NCBI GenBank assembly: GCA_017449265.1
Contig: JAFSJW010000049.1
Location: 1-64,000, forward strand
Direction: 5' to 3'
DNA: 64,000 nucleotides
DNA from: Treponema sp.
GTDB lineage: Bacteria; Spirochaetota; Spirochaetia; Treponematales; Treponemataceae
Made by a program: the position numbers and the translations under genes. Of this stretch, positions 19,137 through 27,643 are shown piece by piece (the first letter of the stretch is position 1; each line of letters starts with the position of its first letter). The notes beneath the pieces were generated by a model, which was not told the origin of the DNA, searched no databases, and saw only the letters and a list, made by a program, of their open reading frames with translations.

Positions 19137-20042
19137 CTATTTTGATGTGGAAATGACGTTGACTTTCACGCCGTCGTTCAGCAACGCCTGACCTTTTATT
19201 ATGATTTCGTCACCTGAGCTGAGGCCTTTCGTTATTTCAGTTTTGTTATCAATTGAAATGCCTGACTCAACAGACTCCTGATACGCAATTCCGTTTTTCA
19301 CGACGAATACATAAGTTTTTCCATCGCGCGTAAGAATTGCATTTGACGGAATTACGATTGCATTTTGCACGGATTCTGTGATGAGCTTGACCCGTGCGTA
19401 CATTCCGACTTTGATTCGCTCGTCTTTTTTATTGAATTTGAGCTTTACTTGCATTGTCCTTGTCAATGTGTCAAGAACAGGGCTTACTTCTTTTACGGTC
19501 ACAGGAAATTCAATGCCTGGATATGCATCGAATGTTACGATTGCAGTCTGATTGAGCGAAACACGCGAAATAAAACGCTCGGCTATGTTGATTTTTACTT
19601 CAAGCTCATCGGTACGCGCCACAGTTGCGACCGGGGAAGATTGCGCCACCGTAGTTCCGACCGTTACTGGCAGGGAGATTATCCTTCCTGCAATTGGCGA
19701 GCGGACTGGGCTTGCGGAATATGTCATTCCGGCGCGGCTTGCGTCAACATAAGCTATTACCTGGTTTTTGCTCACCATGTCGCCTACGCTGACTGCTACA
19801 CGGCTCACTTTTCCGGCCATATCCGGAAGAACCGCTATTTCATTCACGGAAGCCACATCACCGCCGAATTCAAGGTAATCGTCAAGATTTCCTTCTTTTG
19901 TTATATAAGTTCCGACGGCAAAAATCTGTTCGTTTGAATCATCTGCGCCTTTTGCCGCGCCTTTCTTTTTTCCGCAGCTGACAAATCCTAATGCAAGAAA
20001 AGTTGATGCAGCCGCAACTATGATTTTTATCTTACGGTTCAT
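19137..20042 (-). CDS. RND periplasmic adaptor (membrane fusion) lipoprotein (301 aa)
   Basis: Links the RND pump to the TolC-like channel. Type II signal ending LGFVSCGKKK, so lipid-anchored. The barrel-sandwich (lipoyl-like) halves (GKVSRVAVSVGDMVSKNQVIAYVD and SPIAGRIISLPVTVGTTVAQ) are nearly contiguous, so the coiled-coil hairpin of longer adaptors is very short or absent. Then the beta-barrel (LEVKINIAERFISRVSLNQ) and membrane-proximal part (VIPSNAILTRDGKTYVFVV). 301 aa is short for the family (usually 350-400). GGAGG precedes the start. Next gene upstream is the outer-membrane factor, next downstream the pump. Confidence 0.92.
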   Translation of the reverse strand: MNRKIKIIVAAASTFLALGFVSCGKKKGAAKGADDSNEQIFAVGTYITKEGNLDDYLEFGGDVASVNEIAVLPDMAGKVSRVAVSVGDMVSKNQVIAYVDASRAGMTYSASPVRSPIAGRIISLPVTVGTTVAQSSPVATVARTDELEVKINIAERFISRVSLNQTAIVTFDAYPGIEFPVTVKEVSPVLDTLTRTMQVKLKFNKKDERIKVGMYARVKLITESVQNAIVIPSNAILTRDGKTYVFVVKNGIAYQESVESGISIDNKTEITKGLSSGDEIIIKGQALLNDGVKVNVISTSK

Positions 20043-20062
20043 TTTTATCCTCCGATTTTTTT

Positions 20063-21406
20063 CTATTTAGAAAGCGTTGTGTTAAGTTTTGTTTCCAAAT
20101 CAAGAAGCGCGGAAATATATTCGAACTTTTGGTTCAGAAGTCCAAGCTTGGCCTGATTCAGCGATGTTTCCGAGTCGCGCAGGTCAAGAAGCTCTGTCAT
20201 TCCGTTCCTGTAGTTTCTGTATGTCACATCGTATGCTTCCTGAGCAAGAGCGATATTGCGCGTCATTGAGTCGATTTTATCTTTTGCTTGCACTAGTTTA
20301 TCGACTGCCTGACGAACTTCCAGCTTGTAATTTTCCTTTACCGTATCGAGCGTAAGATTCAGCTTATCGATATTTGCCTTTAAGTCTTGTGCCTGCTGTC
20401 TGTTAGCTGACCACGGAAGAAGGTTTGCCAGGTTGAAGGCAAGAGTGAACGAAAGAGAGCCTGAGTCATACCATTTGTCCCTGTCGCCGATGTCTTTTAT
20501 CCAGTCGGCATGGTCAGTTCCTATGTAAGCTGGTGTTGCAGAAAAATTCAGCGAAAGGGCAGGAGTCCATGCAGCCATGTTCAGAGCCTGCAAATTAAGT
20601 TTAAGAACATCTATGTTGGACTGAACATTCCTTATTGACAGCGAATTTGGCTCGTACTGCTCTATAAGGTTTTGCGAAGACACATCAATATATGTTGGTT
20701 CAATTGAGCCTTCAAGGATAAGTTTGTCCTCTCCCACAGGCATTCCGAGCAGAAACGCGAATGTATCAAGCTGCTGTTTAAGGGATTGTTCCGCTGTGTC
20801 AACATTCGGCTTTGTGTTCTGATAATCAACTTGCGTCTGCAAGAGACTGAGTTTCGGGATGGCTCCGTTTCGGAAATTAGTCTCGGCCTGAATCATGCGC
20901 TGGCGTTTGTTCTCAAGCGATGCCTTATCGATTTTAAGGCTTTCTTGTTGCAAAAGAAGCCCGTAGAAAAGTTTCTTGATTGAAACAATCGTATCTTTCT
21001 GGCTTTGCTCCCATGTTATTTTGCCGGCCTCGTAGTTTGCTTTCGCAGATTTTATCGTGTAAATGTACGACAAAGACAAATTCAGACCAAGGCTCAGCGA
21101 GCCTACTGTAGTCCATCTTTCTTCTTCGTCTTTAAAATCGCTTCTTCCGGTCATTGCTTTTGAGCTTGGATTGTACTCGTTGGCGCGGCTCAATGTTCCG
21201 GCAATGTTTGCGGTGGGAATCAGCACATTCCACGAGTATTTGGCGGCACGATTTTTTATCTCAAGGTCAATATCGTTGCTTTTAAGAGTCCTGTTGTTTT
21301 TTAGCGCGTAATCAACAGCTTGTTCAAGCGTGAGAGAAATTGTTTCAGCGAAAGATATTCCGCTTGCAAGCAAAACTACACAAACGGTTCCCAAAAATTT
21401 TTTCAT
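20063..21406 (-). CDS. TolC-like outer-membrane efflux protein (447 aa)
   Basis: Outer-membrane channel of the tripartite exporter. Signal peptide (MKKFLGTVCVVLLASGISFA), then two OEP repeats made of long helices and beta segments: LTLEQAVDYALKNNRTLKS near the start and the family-typical NYRNGMTELLDLRDSETSLNQAK near the end. Start at 21406 is set by AGGAGG 9 nt upstream; an in-frame ATG at 21424 precedes that site and would lack one. It follows the TetR-like regulator by 22 nt, with the adaptor gene 20 nt downstream. Confidence 0.92.
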   Translation of the reverse strand: MKKFLGTVCVVLLASGISFAETISLTLEQAVDYALKNNRTLKSNDIDLEIKNRAAKYSWNVLIPTANIAGTLSRANEYNPSSKAMTGRSDFKDEEERWTTVGSLSLGLNLSLSYIYTIKSAKANYEAGKITWEQSQKDTIVSIKKLFYGLLLQQESLKIDKASLENKRQRMIQAETNFRNGAIPKLSLLQTQVDYQNTKPNVDTAEQSLKQQLDTFAFLLGMPVGEDKLILEGSIEPTYIDVSSQNLIEQYEPNSLSIRNVQSNIDVLKLNLQALNMAAWTPALSLNFSATPAYIGTDHADWIKDIGDRDKWYDSGSLSFTLAFNLANLLPWSANRQQAQDLKANIDKLNLTLDTVKENYKLEVRQAVDKLVQAKDKIDSMTRNIALAQEAYDVTYRNYRNGMTELLDLRDSETSLNQAKLGLLNQKFEYISALLDLETKLNTTLSK

Positions 21407-21428
21407 GTCTGTCAGCCTCCTCATATAA

Positions 21429-22700
21429 TTAGGATGATTGTTTACAATCTATTTGAATCCCGTTCTGAATGAATCGGAACAGGTAATCTAGCGAAGAAAA
21501 AAACATTTCCGTACTGAAATTGTGTTTTTCGCCAATTGTTATAAGAGCCACAGGAATAAGCCCCGCCCAGAACGAGATTGTTTCTGGCAGGAGCGGAAAG
21601 CCAAGGTCAATGTCTTTCAGCGGGCGTTCCATTCTCTTTTCCCAGATATTATTGACTTCTTCCTCTTCCACGAACGGATTGTCCGTGCTGTTTTGCATGA
21701 GCCATCCTGAAATCGGAATAATTGACGGTCGCAGAATGAGGTATTCAAGCTCGGAACGCATTGTTATGTACAGATGCTCGGAATAGTTCCGCGCTTCAAC
21801 TGCGTTCTCGCGGCAGAATTCTTCCATAAAAGAAAGCTCTTTTGTAATAAGTTTTCGCACAAGCTCGTTTTTGTTGTCAAAATAAAAGTACAAGCTGCTT
21901 TTTGCCATGTTCAGCTCATCCGCAATTCGCTCAATCGTAACGCCCGACATATTGTATTTCTTTATGACTGCTGCCAGAGCGGAAAAAATCCTGTCTTCCA
22001 TTGGCAAATCGTTTTTATTGATTTTGCAGCGGTCGTTTAAAAACTCCATGCGAGCTTTTGAAATTTCCTGAGGATAAATGAGCGAGTTTTCTTTTGCGGC
22101 TCCCCTAAGCCCATGCTTTATGAATGAAACGAGCTTTATGGCAAAGTCCTCGTTTGGTACCAGATTCTTTTCCTTGCAGACTTTCTCGCGGACTTTTATG
22201 AAGAAAAGAAAAGACAATGCGCTGAAAAAGGATTTTGAGAATCCGCAAGGCGTTTTTAAGTCTTGTGAAAAGTACGGGTCTGAGAAGTTGTTTGTCAATC
22301 CGCGCTTCTCAAGTTCCGATGAGAGGAATGCCTCATAATTCGTGCGCGTGGAGAACTGCAAGATAAAGTAGTTTACATACTGCGGATTGTCAGCAAAAAA
22401 CTGGATTGTCTTTGCGAACGGAATATTAGGCTCGTCTTGACTCTTGCGAAAGGTTGTTTTTTCAAATTCTTCCACTTCTTTTAAGTGATTTGCCAGAAGG
22501 TCGAGGAAAGTCTTTTCCATCTCCGCAACAACTGCATCTTTGTTCTGAAAATGACGGTAAATCGCAGGCTTTGATATTCCGACTTTTGCCGCAAGTTCAC
22601 TTAGGGAAAAATCCCTGTAGCATGGGCGCGAATAAAAGCTGAAAGCCGCATTGATTATGAGAGTCTTAGTCGATTGTTTCTTTGCCGTGTTTCCTGCCAT
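21429..22700 (-). CDS. tandem (double) TetR-like transcriptional regulator (423 aa)
   Basis: Two TetR-type DNA-binding domains in one chain. Residues ~10-65 (TLIINAAFSFYSRPCYRDFSLSELAAKVGISKPAIYRHFQNKDAVV) and ~225-275 (ERIADELNMAKSSLYFYFDNKNELV) each show the TetR helix-turn-helix; each is followed by a helical, ligand-binding-like region. TetR proteins are normally ~200 aa homodimers, so this may act as an intramolecular dimer. It is the first gene of the RND efflux operon; two matching palindromes lie just upstream of its start, suggesting autorepression and drug- or lipid-responsive derepression. Start at 22700. Confidence 0.88.
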   Translation of the reverse strand: MAGNTAKKQSTKTLIINAAFSFYSRPCYRDFSLSELAAKVGISKPAIYRHFQNKDAVVAEMEKTFLDLLANHLKEVEEFEKTTFRKSQDEPNIPFAKTIQFFADNPQYVNYFILQFSTRTNYEAFLSSELEKRGLTNNFSDPYFSQDLKTPCGFSKSFFSALSFLFFIKVREKVCKEKNLVPNEDFAIKLVSFIKHGLRGAAKENSLIYPQEISKARMEFLNDRCKINKNDLPMEDRIFSALAAVIKKYNMSGVTIERIADELNMAKSSLYFYFDNKNELVRKLITKELSFMEEFCRENAVEARNYSEHLYITMRSELEYLILRPSIIPISGWLMQNSTDNPFVEEEEVNNIWEKRMERPLKDIDLGFPLLPETISFWAGLIPVALITIGEKHNFSTEMFFSSLDYLFRFIQNGIQIDCKQSS

Positions 22701-22714
22701 CTTTTTCTTAGAAA

Positions 22715-22732
22715 TTATCGAATGTTCGGTAA
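22715..22732. promoter_or_regulatory. candidate TetR operator 1
   Basis: TTATCGAA-TG-TTCGGTAA, an 18-bp palindrome with one mismatch, 15 nt upstream of the tandem-TetR start codon. Identical to the site at 22745-22762, centre spacing 30 bp. Confidence 0.75.
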
Positions 22733-22744
22733 CTTATAAGAATA

Positions 22745-22762
22745 TTATCGAATGTTCGGTAA
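22745..22762. promoter_or_regulatory. candidate TetR operator 2
   Basis: Second identical TTATCGAA-TG-TTCGGTAA box. The 30-bp phase (about three helical turns) would place two dimers, or one double-headed regulator, on the same DNA face. Confidence 0.75.
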
Positions 22763-22824
22763 CATTGCAATAGTTTTTTGTTTCGTTCAGTATTTTTTTT
22801 CTTAATGAAATTTTCGGGAAAAAT

Positions 22825-22863
22825 TAGAGCCGTTCGGAAACTTCAGTTTTCCCAACAGCTCTA
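22825..22863. repeat. dispersed palindrome copy, nearly identical to 63729-63767
   Basis: Arms TAGAGCCGTTCGGAAA and TTTCCCAACAGCTCTA around loop CTTCAGT, directly after the TPR gene stop. It differs from the 63.7-kb copy at three bases. Confidence 0.8.
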
Positions 22864-23502
22864 TTATTTTTTGGAACTGTCTTTGAGTTTTTCGATTTTT
22901 GATTTGAATTCCTCAATATTCTCGCACTTCAATTCTTTTGCTTTTTCAAGCTCTTTGGCGGCAGTTTCAAAATCGCCTTTTTTTGCGTGAGCTACTGCCA
23001 GGTTTGCGTGCACAACAGCATACTGGGGCGTTATTATGCTTGCTTTCGTAAGATTTTCAAGCGCGGCATCGGTTTTGTCCTGGCTGAGGTACAGAGAGCC
23101 GAGCATGGCGTATGCCTCACTTTTTTCCGGGGCGAACGCAATTGCTTCCTTGTAGATTTCTTCGGCGTTGTTGTCTTTGGAAAGAAGATGGTAGTTCATG
23201 GCAAGGCTTATAATCGTCCTGTAGTCTTTCTTAAGCTCCAGCGATTTCTTTTGGAAAACTATAGCCTGCTCGTAATCTTCCTGCATAGTATATATGGTAG
23301 AAATAAAAGTGTAGAGGGTTTCTTTTGAATAGTTTGATTCTTCTTCTGCTGCCTGTTTGAAAAAAACAAGTGCTTCCTCAAGATTTTGCTTTTTATATGC
23401 GTTCATGGCTTTTTGAACGGTAATATCGCCTGTCTTTGCGCATGAGATTAGGCCTAACAGAACGAATGTTAGAATCGGCAGAATGATAAGTTTCGTTTTC
23501 AT
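22864..23502 (-). CDS. TPR-repeat lipoprotein (212 aa)
   Basis: Envelope lipoprotein: signal peptide with lipobox LISC (cleaved before Cys21), then about four to five tetratricopeptide repeats, e.g. EEALVFFKQAAEEESNYSKETL, YEQAIVFQKKSLELKKDYRT, EEIYKEAIAFAPEKSEAYAMLGSLYLSQ, and ALENLTKASIITPQYAVVHANLAVAHAKKG, with a Lys/Glu-rich helix at the end. TPRs act as protein-binding scaffolds; no partner is evident. Stands alone between rpsU and the efflux regulator. Confidence 0.85.
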   Translation of the reverse strand: MKTKLIILPILTFVLLGLISCAKTGDITVQKAMNAYKKQNLEEALVFFKQAAEEESNYSKETLYTFISTIYTMQEDYEQAIVFQKKSLELKKDYRTIISLAMNYHLLSKDNNAEEIYKEAIAFAPEKSEAYAMLGSLYLSQDKTDAALENLTKASIITPQYAVVHANLAVAHAKKGDFETAAKELEKAKELKCENIEEFKSKIEKLKDSSKK

Positions 23503-23518
23503 AAAATCCTCTGGAAAT

Positions 23519-23558
23519 AAAAAAAAGCGACCTTTCAGAATTACGGCCGCTTTTTTTT
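23519..23558. terminator. bidirectional terminator between rpsU and the TPR gene
   Basis: AAAAAAGCGACC ... GGCCGCTTTTTTTT hairpin with A- and T-tracts on either side, 15 nt past the rpsU stop. Confidence 0.75.
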
Positions 23559-23572
23559 GTGCTAATCAGGAA

Positions 23573-23779
23573 TTAGTAGTCCTTTTTCTCTGACTTGCGT
23601 TTTTTGTTCAGGAGCTTTCTCTCAAGTGTAGTTCTCTTCTGGTGAAGAGTTGCAGAAGGCTTTACATAGTACTCGCGCTTTTTGAACTCGCGGACGATGC
23701 CCTCTTTCTCAACCATGCGCTTGAAGCGTTTGATTGCTCTCTCAAGGTTCTCTGAATCGTCAACAACGATTGTTGCCAT
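23573..23779 (-). CDS. rpsU: 30S ribosomal protein S21 (68 aa)
   Basis: Small basic protein of the 30S platform. [42 protein letters not shown] is the standard S21 N-terminal half; the C-terminus is Lys/Arg-rich ([10 protein letters not shown]). The start is placed at 23779, with GGTGG 9 nt upstream; a GTG at 23794 would add five residues not found in S21. Own promoter at 23827-23855. Confidence 0.96.
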   Translation of the reverse strand: MATIVVDDSENLERAIKRFKRMVEKEGIVREFKKREYYVKPSATLHQKRTTLERKLLNKKRKSEKKDY

Positions 23780-23826
23780 TTGTAAATTCACCACCCTTTG
23801 ATTCGGCGATTCCGAAGCATTTTTCT

Positions 23827-23855
23827 AGTATAGAAAAAATAAACTAAAAAATCAA
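23827..23855 (-). promoter_or_regulatory. sigma-70-type promoter of rpsU
   Basis: Minus strand: TTGATT, 17-bp spacer, TATACT. The leader then contains a short TTCGG-AATCG-CCGAA hairpin before the rpsU ribosome site. Confidence 0.75.
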
Positions 23856-23887
23856 TGCGTGATGTAGTAAATTTATTTGATTTTAGT

Positions 23888-23934
23888 TATAATTCCTAAA
23901 ATAATAACTTTAAAAACTTCAGTTTTTGAAGTTT
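23888..23934 (+). promoter_or_regulatory. putative -10 and leader hairpin of the polyene-like operon
   Basis: TATAAT at 23888-23893 without a clear -35, then an 8-bp stem AAACTTCA / TGAAGTTT (23914-23934) in the leader 20 nt before the first acyl-carrier-protein start. Divergent from the rpsU promoter. Confidence 0.45.
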
Positions 23935-23953
23935 GCTAAAATTGGATAGTAAT

Positions 23954-24220
23954 ATGGACGAACTGAAACAGCAAATAAAAGAATGTATTATTTCTTCGCT
24001 TGAGCTTGAGGATATAAAGCCTGAGAATATTGTGGATTCTGAGCCTCTTTTTGGTGCAGGGCTTGGACTTGATTCTATTGACGCGCTGGAACTTGGAGTT
24101 GCTCTAAAAAAAAGGTTCAAGGTTAAATTCAACGCGGAGAGTGCAGAGGCAAAAAAACACTTTGCTTCTGTTGATGCTTTGGCAAAGTATATTTCTGAAA
24201 ATCAAGGTAAGGCGGATTAA
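23954..24220 (+). CDS. acyl carrier protein 1 of APE-like operon (88 aa)
   Basis: Carries growing acyl chains on a phosphopantetheine arm attached to the Ser of GLGLDSIDALEL (about residue 38). Start MDELKQQIKECII; the ATG has only a weak GGA upstream. The GxxLGLDSIDALEL form, with DSID rather than DSLD, is typical of the ACPs in aryl polyene and related clusters. First gene of the operon; next ACP begins 2 nt after its stop. Confidence 0.88.
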   Translation: MDELKQQIKECIISSLELEDIKPENIVDSEPLFGAGLGLDSIDALELGVALKKRFKVKFNAESAEAKKHFASVDALAKYISENQGKAD

Positions 24221-24222
24221 AA

Positions 24223-24465
24223 ATGTCAAACGATGAATTGTACGCAAAGATTAAGGAAATTCTTATAAATGACTTCGAGGTTGATGAAGAGTTGATTAGA
24301 CCTGAAGCTAGTATTGCCGACGATATTGATTTGGACTCAATCGATGCGGTTGAGATGATTGTCAAGGCAAAACCTTTGCTGAAAGGAAGCGTTGACCCAG
24401 CCGTATTCAAGTCCACGAAAACCGTTCAGGATGTCGTTAATGTGCTTTTGCCGCTGACGAAATGA
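24223..24465 (+). CDS. acyl carrier protein 2 of APE-like operon (80 aa)
   Basis: Second stand-alone ACP. The 4'-phosphopantetheine site is the Ser in DDIDLDSIDAVEMIVK (residue ~38). It is acidic and helical throughout and differs clearly from ACP1, so the two probably serve different enzymes (loading versus extension). APE clusters characteristically hold two ACPs in tandem. Its stop overlaps the next gene's start (ATGA). Confidence 0.88.
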   Translation: MSNDELYAKIKEILINDFEVDEELIRPEASIADDIDLDSIDAVEMIVKAKPLLKGSVDPAVFKSTKTVQDVVNVLLPLTK

Positions 24466-26513
24466 ATCGCATTGCAAAAATCCTGCTTGCAGTAGCGATT
24501 GTCGCTTATCCGATTGTCGTATTGGCTTGCCTTGCGATTTTTCATGTACCTATAAAGATTTTTTCTCTTTTTATTATTTTCATTGCGCTCGTGTACTTGC
24601 TGAACGCCACTGGTTTTCCCGTTTCGGGCGGACTTAAGGCGCGGCTCAGGAAGAATGCGCGTTTTGTATTCTTGTCCGGGCTTCTTCTTGTTGCGGCTCT
24701 CTTCTGTCTTGTGACTGGGCGGGATTTGCTCATAAAGCTGTACCCTGTCGCAATGTGCGCAATTTTCTTGTTTACTTTTGGCAGTACGCTATTTTCCCCG
24801 CCCAACATCTGCTTTCGGTTTGCCTGCCTTGCCGACAAATCGCTTTCTTCATCGCTTGGAGCGAGTTTTGTGGAGCGGTATTGCCGCAAAGTGACCGTTA
24901 TCTGGTGCGTTTTTTTTGTTCTGAACGGTGCTTGCGCGCTTGTGACGGTTTTTTCAAACAATGATACACTATGGTCTGTGTATAATGGCGGCATTTCCTA
25001 TTTACTGATGGGGATTTTGTTTGCCGTAGAATTTTTTGTGAGAAGGAAGGTAAAATCGAAAATGCCTGAGTCAATTCCAATTTCGCAGTTTTGTGCAAAA
25101 TCAAGGTCAATGGACACTGTTTTGTGCTACGAAAGAAAATGGTCGGATAAAATCTATTTCACATGGGGTGATTTTCTTGTCAATTGTGCCAAGATAAGGT
25201 CTTTTCTGAAAGCGCACGATGAAACCGAAAGGTGGATTCTTCATTGCGAGGATTACTGGTTTTTCCTATGCACATTCGTAGCTCTCCTCCAATGCAAAAA
25301 AGAGGTTTTGCTTACGGCGAACATAAGTCCCAATTTTATAGAAGAAATTCGCGGCTCAGGAAAATCTCAGGAATCTTCCGCCATCCGTTTTTTGACTGAC
25401 CAGATTGATGTTGAGGGGCGAAAAATCGAAGGCGCGGATTTTATCCCTGGAATAATTGAGAACGCTCCGCTTCCTTCTGAGCAAGAAAAGCTCGATACGC
25501 CAAAAATCAATGCCGATGAGACAAAAATCTTCTTGTACACATCCGGCTCAACAGGACATCCAAAAGCCGTTGCGCAGCGTATGACCGAATTTGAGGCCGA
25601 CAACGCTTTCGTAATCTCCAAGTGGGGCAGTGAGTTCTTGAGCCGAAAACTGTGCGCAACAGTAAGCCAGCATCATATCTACGGATTTTTGTTCACAATC
25701 AGCTTGCCTTTCACTCTTGCCACGCCTTTCAGACGGAAACGGATTGAATTTCCAGATGAATTCTCGCTTTTGGACGATGATTCGTACATGATTATAGCAG
25801 TTCCTGCTTTCTTGAAGCGTACCGTCATGGAGCGGGAAACGATGGAAAATCCGAAACTACCGTTGTCCAATCCTTGGATTTTCACTTCTGGCGGGGCAGT
25901 ATCTCCAGAGCTTTCCAAACAGACGGATTGTATTTTTGGGTTCTGTCCGCTTGAAGTTTACGGCTCTACGGAAACTTCCGGCATCGCATACCGACAGCAG
26001 AAAACGGACGGACTTGTATGGACTCCGTTCGATAACGCAAAAATCTGGACGGACAAAGATGACGGCTGCCTTACGATTATTTCGCCTTACATAAAAGACC
26101 CTAACGGATTCAAGACAGGAGACCTTGTTGATATTCGGGAGGACGGAAAGTTTATTTTGAATGGCCGCGCAGATTCAATCGTAAAAATAGAAGAAAAACG
26201 AATCAGCCTTACGGAAGTTGAAAATCGGCTTTTGCAGAGCGGGCTTGTTCAGGATTGTTGCGTCGTAGCTATGAATGACCGGCGGCAGTATCTTGCGGCT
26301 GTCATCGTCCTGAATTCTCAGGGAAAAGAAAAATTTTCTGGTATGGAGAAATTTCAGATTAATCGATTTTTCCACGAATATCTGATTCAGTTTTTTGAGA
26401 ATGTCATTCTGCCAAAAAAATGGCGGTATCTTGATAAAATCCCAGTTGATGTGCAAGGAAAAAAGCATAAGCTTGAGATTCAGGCATTGTTCCATTCTGA
26501 TTCGGAGGGTTGA
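24462..26513 (+). CDS. membrane protein fused to acyl-AMP ligase (ApeG-ApeH-like fusion, 683 aa)
   Basis: Residues ~1-200 contain about six hydrophobic helices resembling the small COG4648-type membrane protein of APE clusters. Residues ~215-680 are an ANL-superfamily adenylating enzyme: FLYTSGSTGHPKAVAQ (P-loop, A3), EVYGSTETSGIAYRQ (A5), FKTGDLVDI (A7), GRADSIVKIEEKRISLTEVE (A8) and a C-terminal Lys near VQGKKHKLE (A10). It presumably activates the aryl or fatty starter acid and loads it onto an ACP at the membrane. In the clusters I know, the two parts are usually separate genes. ATGA overlap with ACP2. Confidence 0.85.
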   Translation: MNRIAKILLAVAIVAYPIVVLACLAIFHVPIKIFSLFIIFIALVYLLNATGFPVSGGLKARLRKNARFVFLSGLLLVAALFCLVTGRDLLIKLYPVAMCAIFLFTFGSTLFSPPNICFRFACLADKSLSSSLGASFVERYCRKVTVIWCVFFVLNGACALVTVFSNNDTLWSVYNGGISYLLMGILFAVEFFVRRKVKSKMPESIPISQFCAKSRSMDTVLCYERKWSDKIYFTWGDFLVNCAKIRSFLKAHDETERWILHCEDYWFFLCTFVALLQCKKEVLLTANISPNFIEEIRGSGKSQESSAIRFLTDQIDVEGRKIEGADFIPGIIENAPLPSEQEKLDTPKINADETKIFLYTSGSTGHPKAVAQRMTEFEADNAFVISKWGSEFLSRKLCATVSQHHIYGFLFTISLPFTLATPFRRKRIEFPDEFSLLDDDSYMIIAVPAFLKRTVMERETMENPKLPLSNPWIFTSGGAVSPELSKQTDCIFGFCPLEVYGSTETSGIAYRQQKTDGLVWTPFDNAKIWTDKDDGCLTIISPYIKDPNGFKTGDLVDIREDGKFILNGRADSIVKIEEKRISLTEVENRLLQSGLVQDCCVVAMNDRRQYLAAVIVLNSQGKEKFSGMEKFQINRFFHEYLIQFFENVILPKKWRYLDKIPVDVQGKKHKLEIQALFHSDSEG

Positions 26514-26516
26514 GCT

Positions 26517-26894
26517 GTGGAAATGTTTCATGGAATTCCGAAAGAAACTCTTGTTTCAAAAGAAGACGGAAAAGTTGTCCTGAAAGTGCAAATTCCTGCA
26601 TCTTCGGATTATTTTGACGGACATTTCCCCGAATTCAAGCTGCTTCCGGCGGTGGCGCAGATTGATTTGACGGCTCATTTTGCAAGCGAATACTTTGGTT
26701 CTCCGCTTCCGATGCAAGGCATAAAACGGCTTAAATTCTCTGATAAGATACTACCTGATTCAGTCGTGTTGTTCAAAATCCAGCTGAATAACGGAAAAAT
26801 TACTTTTGAAATAAGAAGCGAGGACGAATCGGTGCTTTATTCTGCAGGAAGTTACACTGTTTCTAGTCATGCAGAAAAAGGGGGAAACGCATGA
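26517..26894 (+). CDS. hot-dog 3-hydroxyacyl-ACP dehydratase (ApeI-like, 125 aa)
   Basis: Single hot-dog domain. The segment YFDGHFPEFKLLPAVAQIDL has the FabA/FabZ-type catalytic His (GHFP) and the downstream helix start, followed by the strand MQGIKRLKFSDKILPDS. This corresponds to the ApeI dehydratase that makes the trans double bonds of polyenes. GTG start at 26517 with GGAGGG 7 nt upstream; ATG at 26523 is too far from it. Stop overlaps the glycosyltransferase start. Confidence 0.85.
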   Translation: MEMFHGIPKETLVSKEDGKVVLKVQIPASSDYFDGHFPEFKLLPAVAQIDLTAHFASEYFGSPLPMQGIKRLKFSDKILPDSVVLFKIQLNNGKITFEIRSEDESVLYSAGSYTVSSHAEKGGNA

Positions 26895-27643
26895 AAAAGG
26901 CTGTTCTTATTCCGGTGTACAACCACGGAAAAGCCTGTATGGAAGTCGTTGATACGCTTGCTCCGTTCTGCCAGGAAAACGACATAAAGATAATTCTTGT
27001 TGATGACGGAAACGGCTCTGAAACAAAGTCTTTCCTTGCAAAAATCTGTGAGAAACACGGTTCGCTCGTGGACTTGGTAGCGAACGAGAAGAATTGCGGA
27101 AAAGGCGTTGCTTTCAGAAAAGGCATTTTCCATGCTCAGGAGCGAGGTTTTACGCATATCCTCCAGCTTGATGCAGACGGGCAGCACGATTCAAGTCGAT
27201 GCGGTTTTTTCTTTGAGTGCGCTGAAAAAAATCCTTCCGCAATGATATGCGGCTATCCTGAGTACGATGAAACTGCCCCCGAGTGCAGAAAGAACGCGCA
27301 CAAATTCGCTAATATGTGGTGTGAAATCGTGACATGGCAGGGCGGAATAGTCGATTCGCTTTGCGGATTCCGCATCTATCCTGTGGACGAGACATGCCGC
27401 TTCCTGAAGCACGGTCATATTGACAGCCGGATGGGTTTCGACATAGATATTCTCATAAAACTTATCTGGCGCGGCGTTCCGTTTGAATTTCATCCTGTCC
27501 GCGTGACTTATCTTTCCGATGGAGTCTCAAATTTCCATGCTTTCAGGGACAATGTGCGCATTTCCTGGGTGTTCACGAAATTCTGTTTCGGAATGATTGT
27601 CAGAAGCCCCCTTTTGCTTTGGAGAAAAATCCGTGGACGATAA
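26891..27643 (+). CDS. family 2 glycosyltransferase (250 aa)
   Basis: Cytoplasmic GT2. N-terminal ALIPVYNHGKA-type nucleotide-sugar motif (AVLIPVYNHGKACMEVV), IILVDDGNGSET, NCGKGVAFRKGI, metal-binding LDADGQHD (DxD), acceptor-side SLCGFRIYP and FDIDILIKLIWRG. This subtype is found in APE clusters, often fused to an acyltransferase. The likely job is adding a sugar or polar head group to the lipid. Overlaps both neighbours. Confidence 0.88.
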   Translation: MKKAVLIPVYNHGKACMEVVDTLAPFCQENDIKIILVDDGNGSETKSFLAKICEKHGSLVDLVANEKNCGKGVAFRKGIFHAQERGFTHILQLDADGQHDSSRCGFFFECAEKNPSAMICGYPEYDETAPECRKNAHKFANMWCEIVTWQGGIVDSLCGFRIYPVDETCRFLKHGHIDSRMGFDIDILIKLIWRGVPFEFHPVRVTYLSDGVSNFHAFRDNVRISWVFTKFCFGMIVRSPLLLWRKIRGR

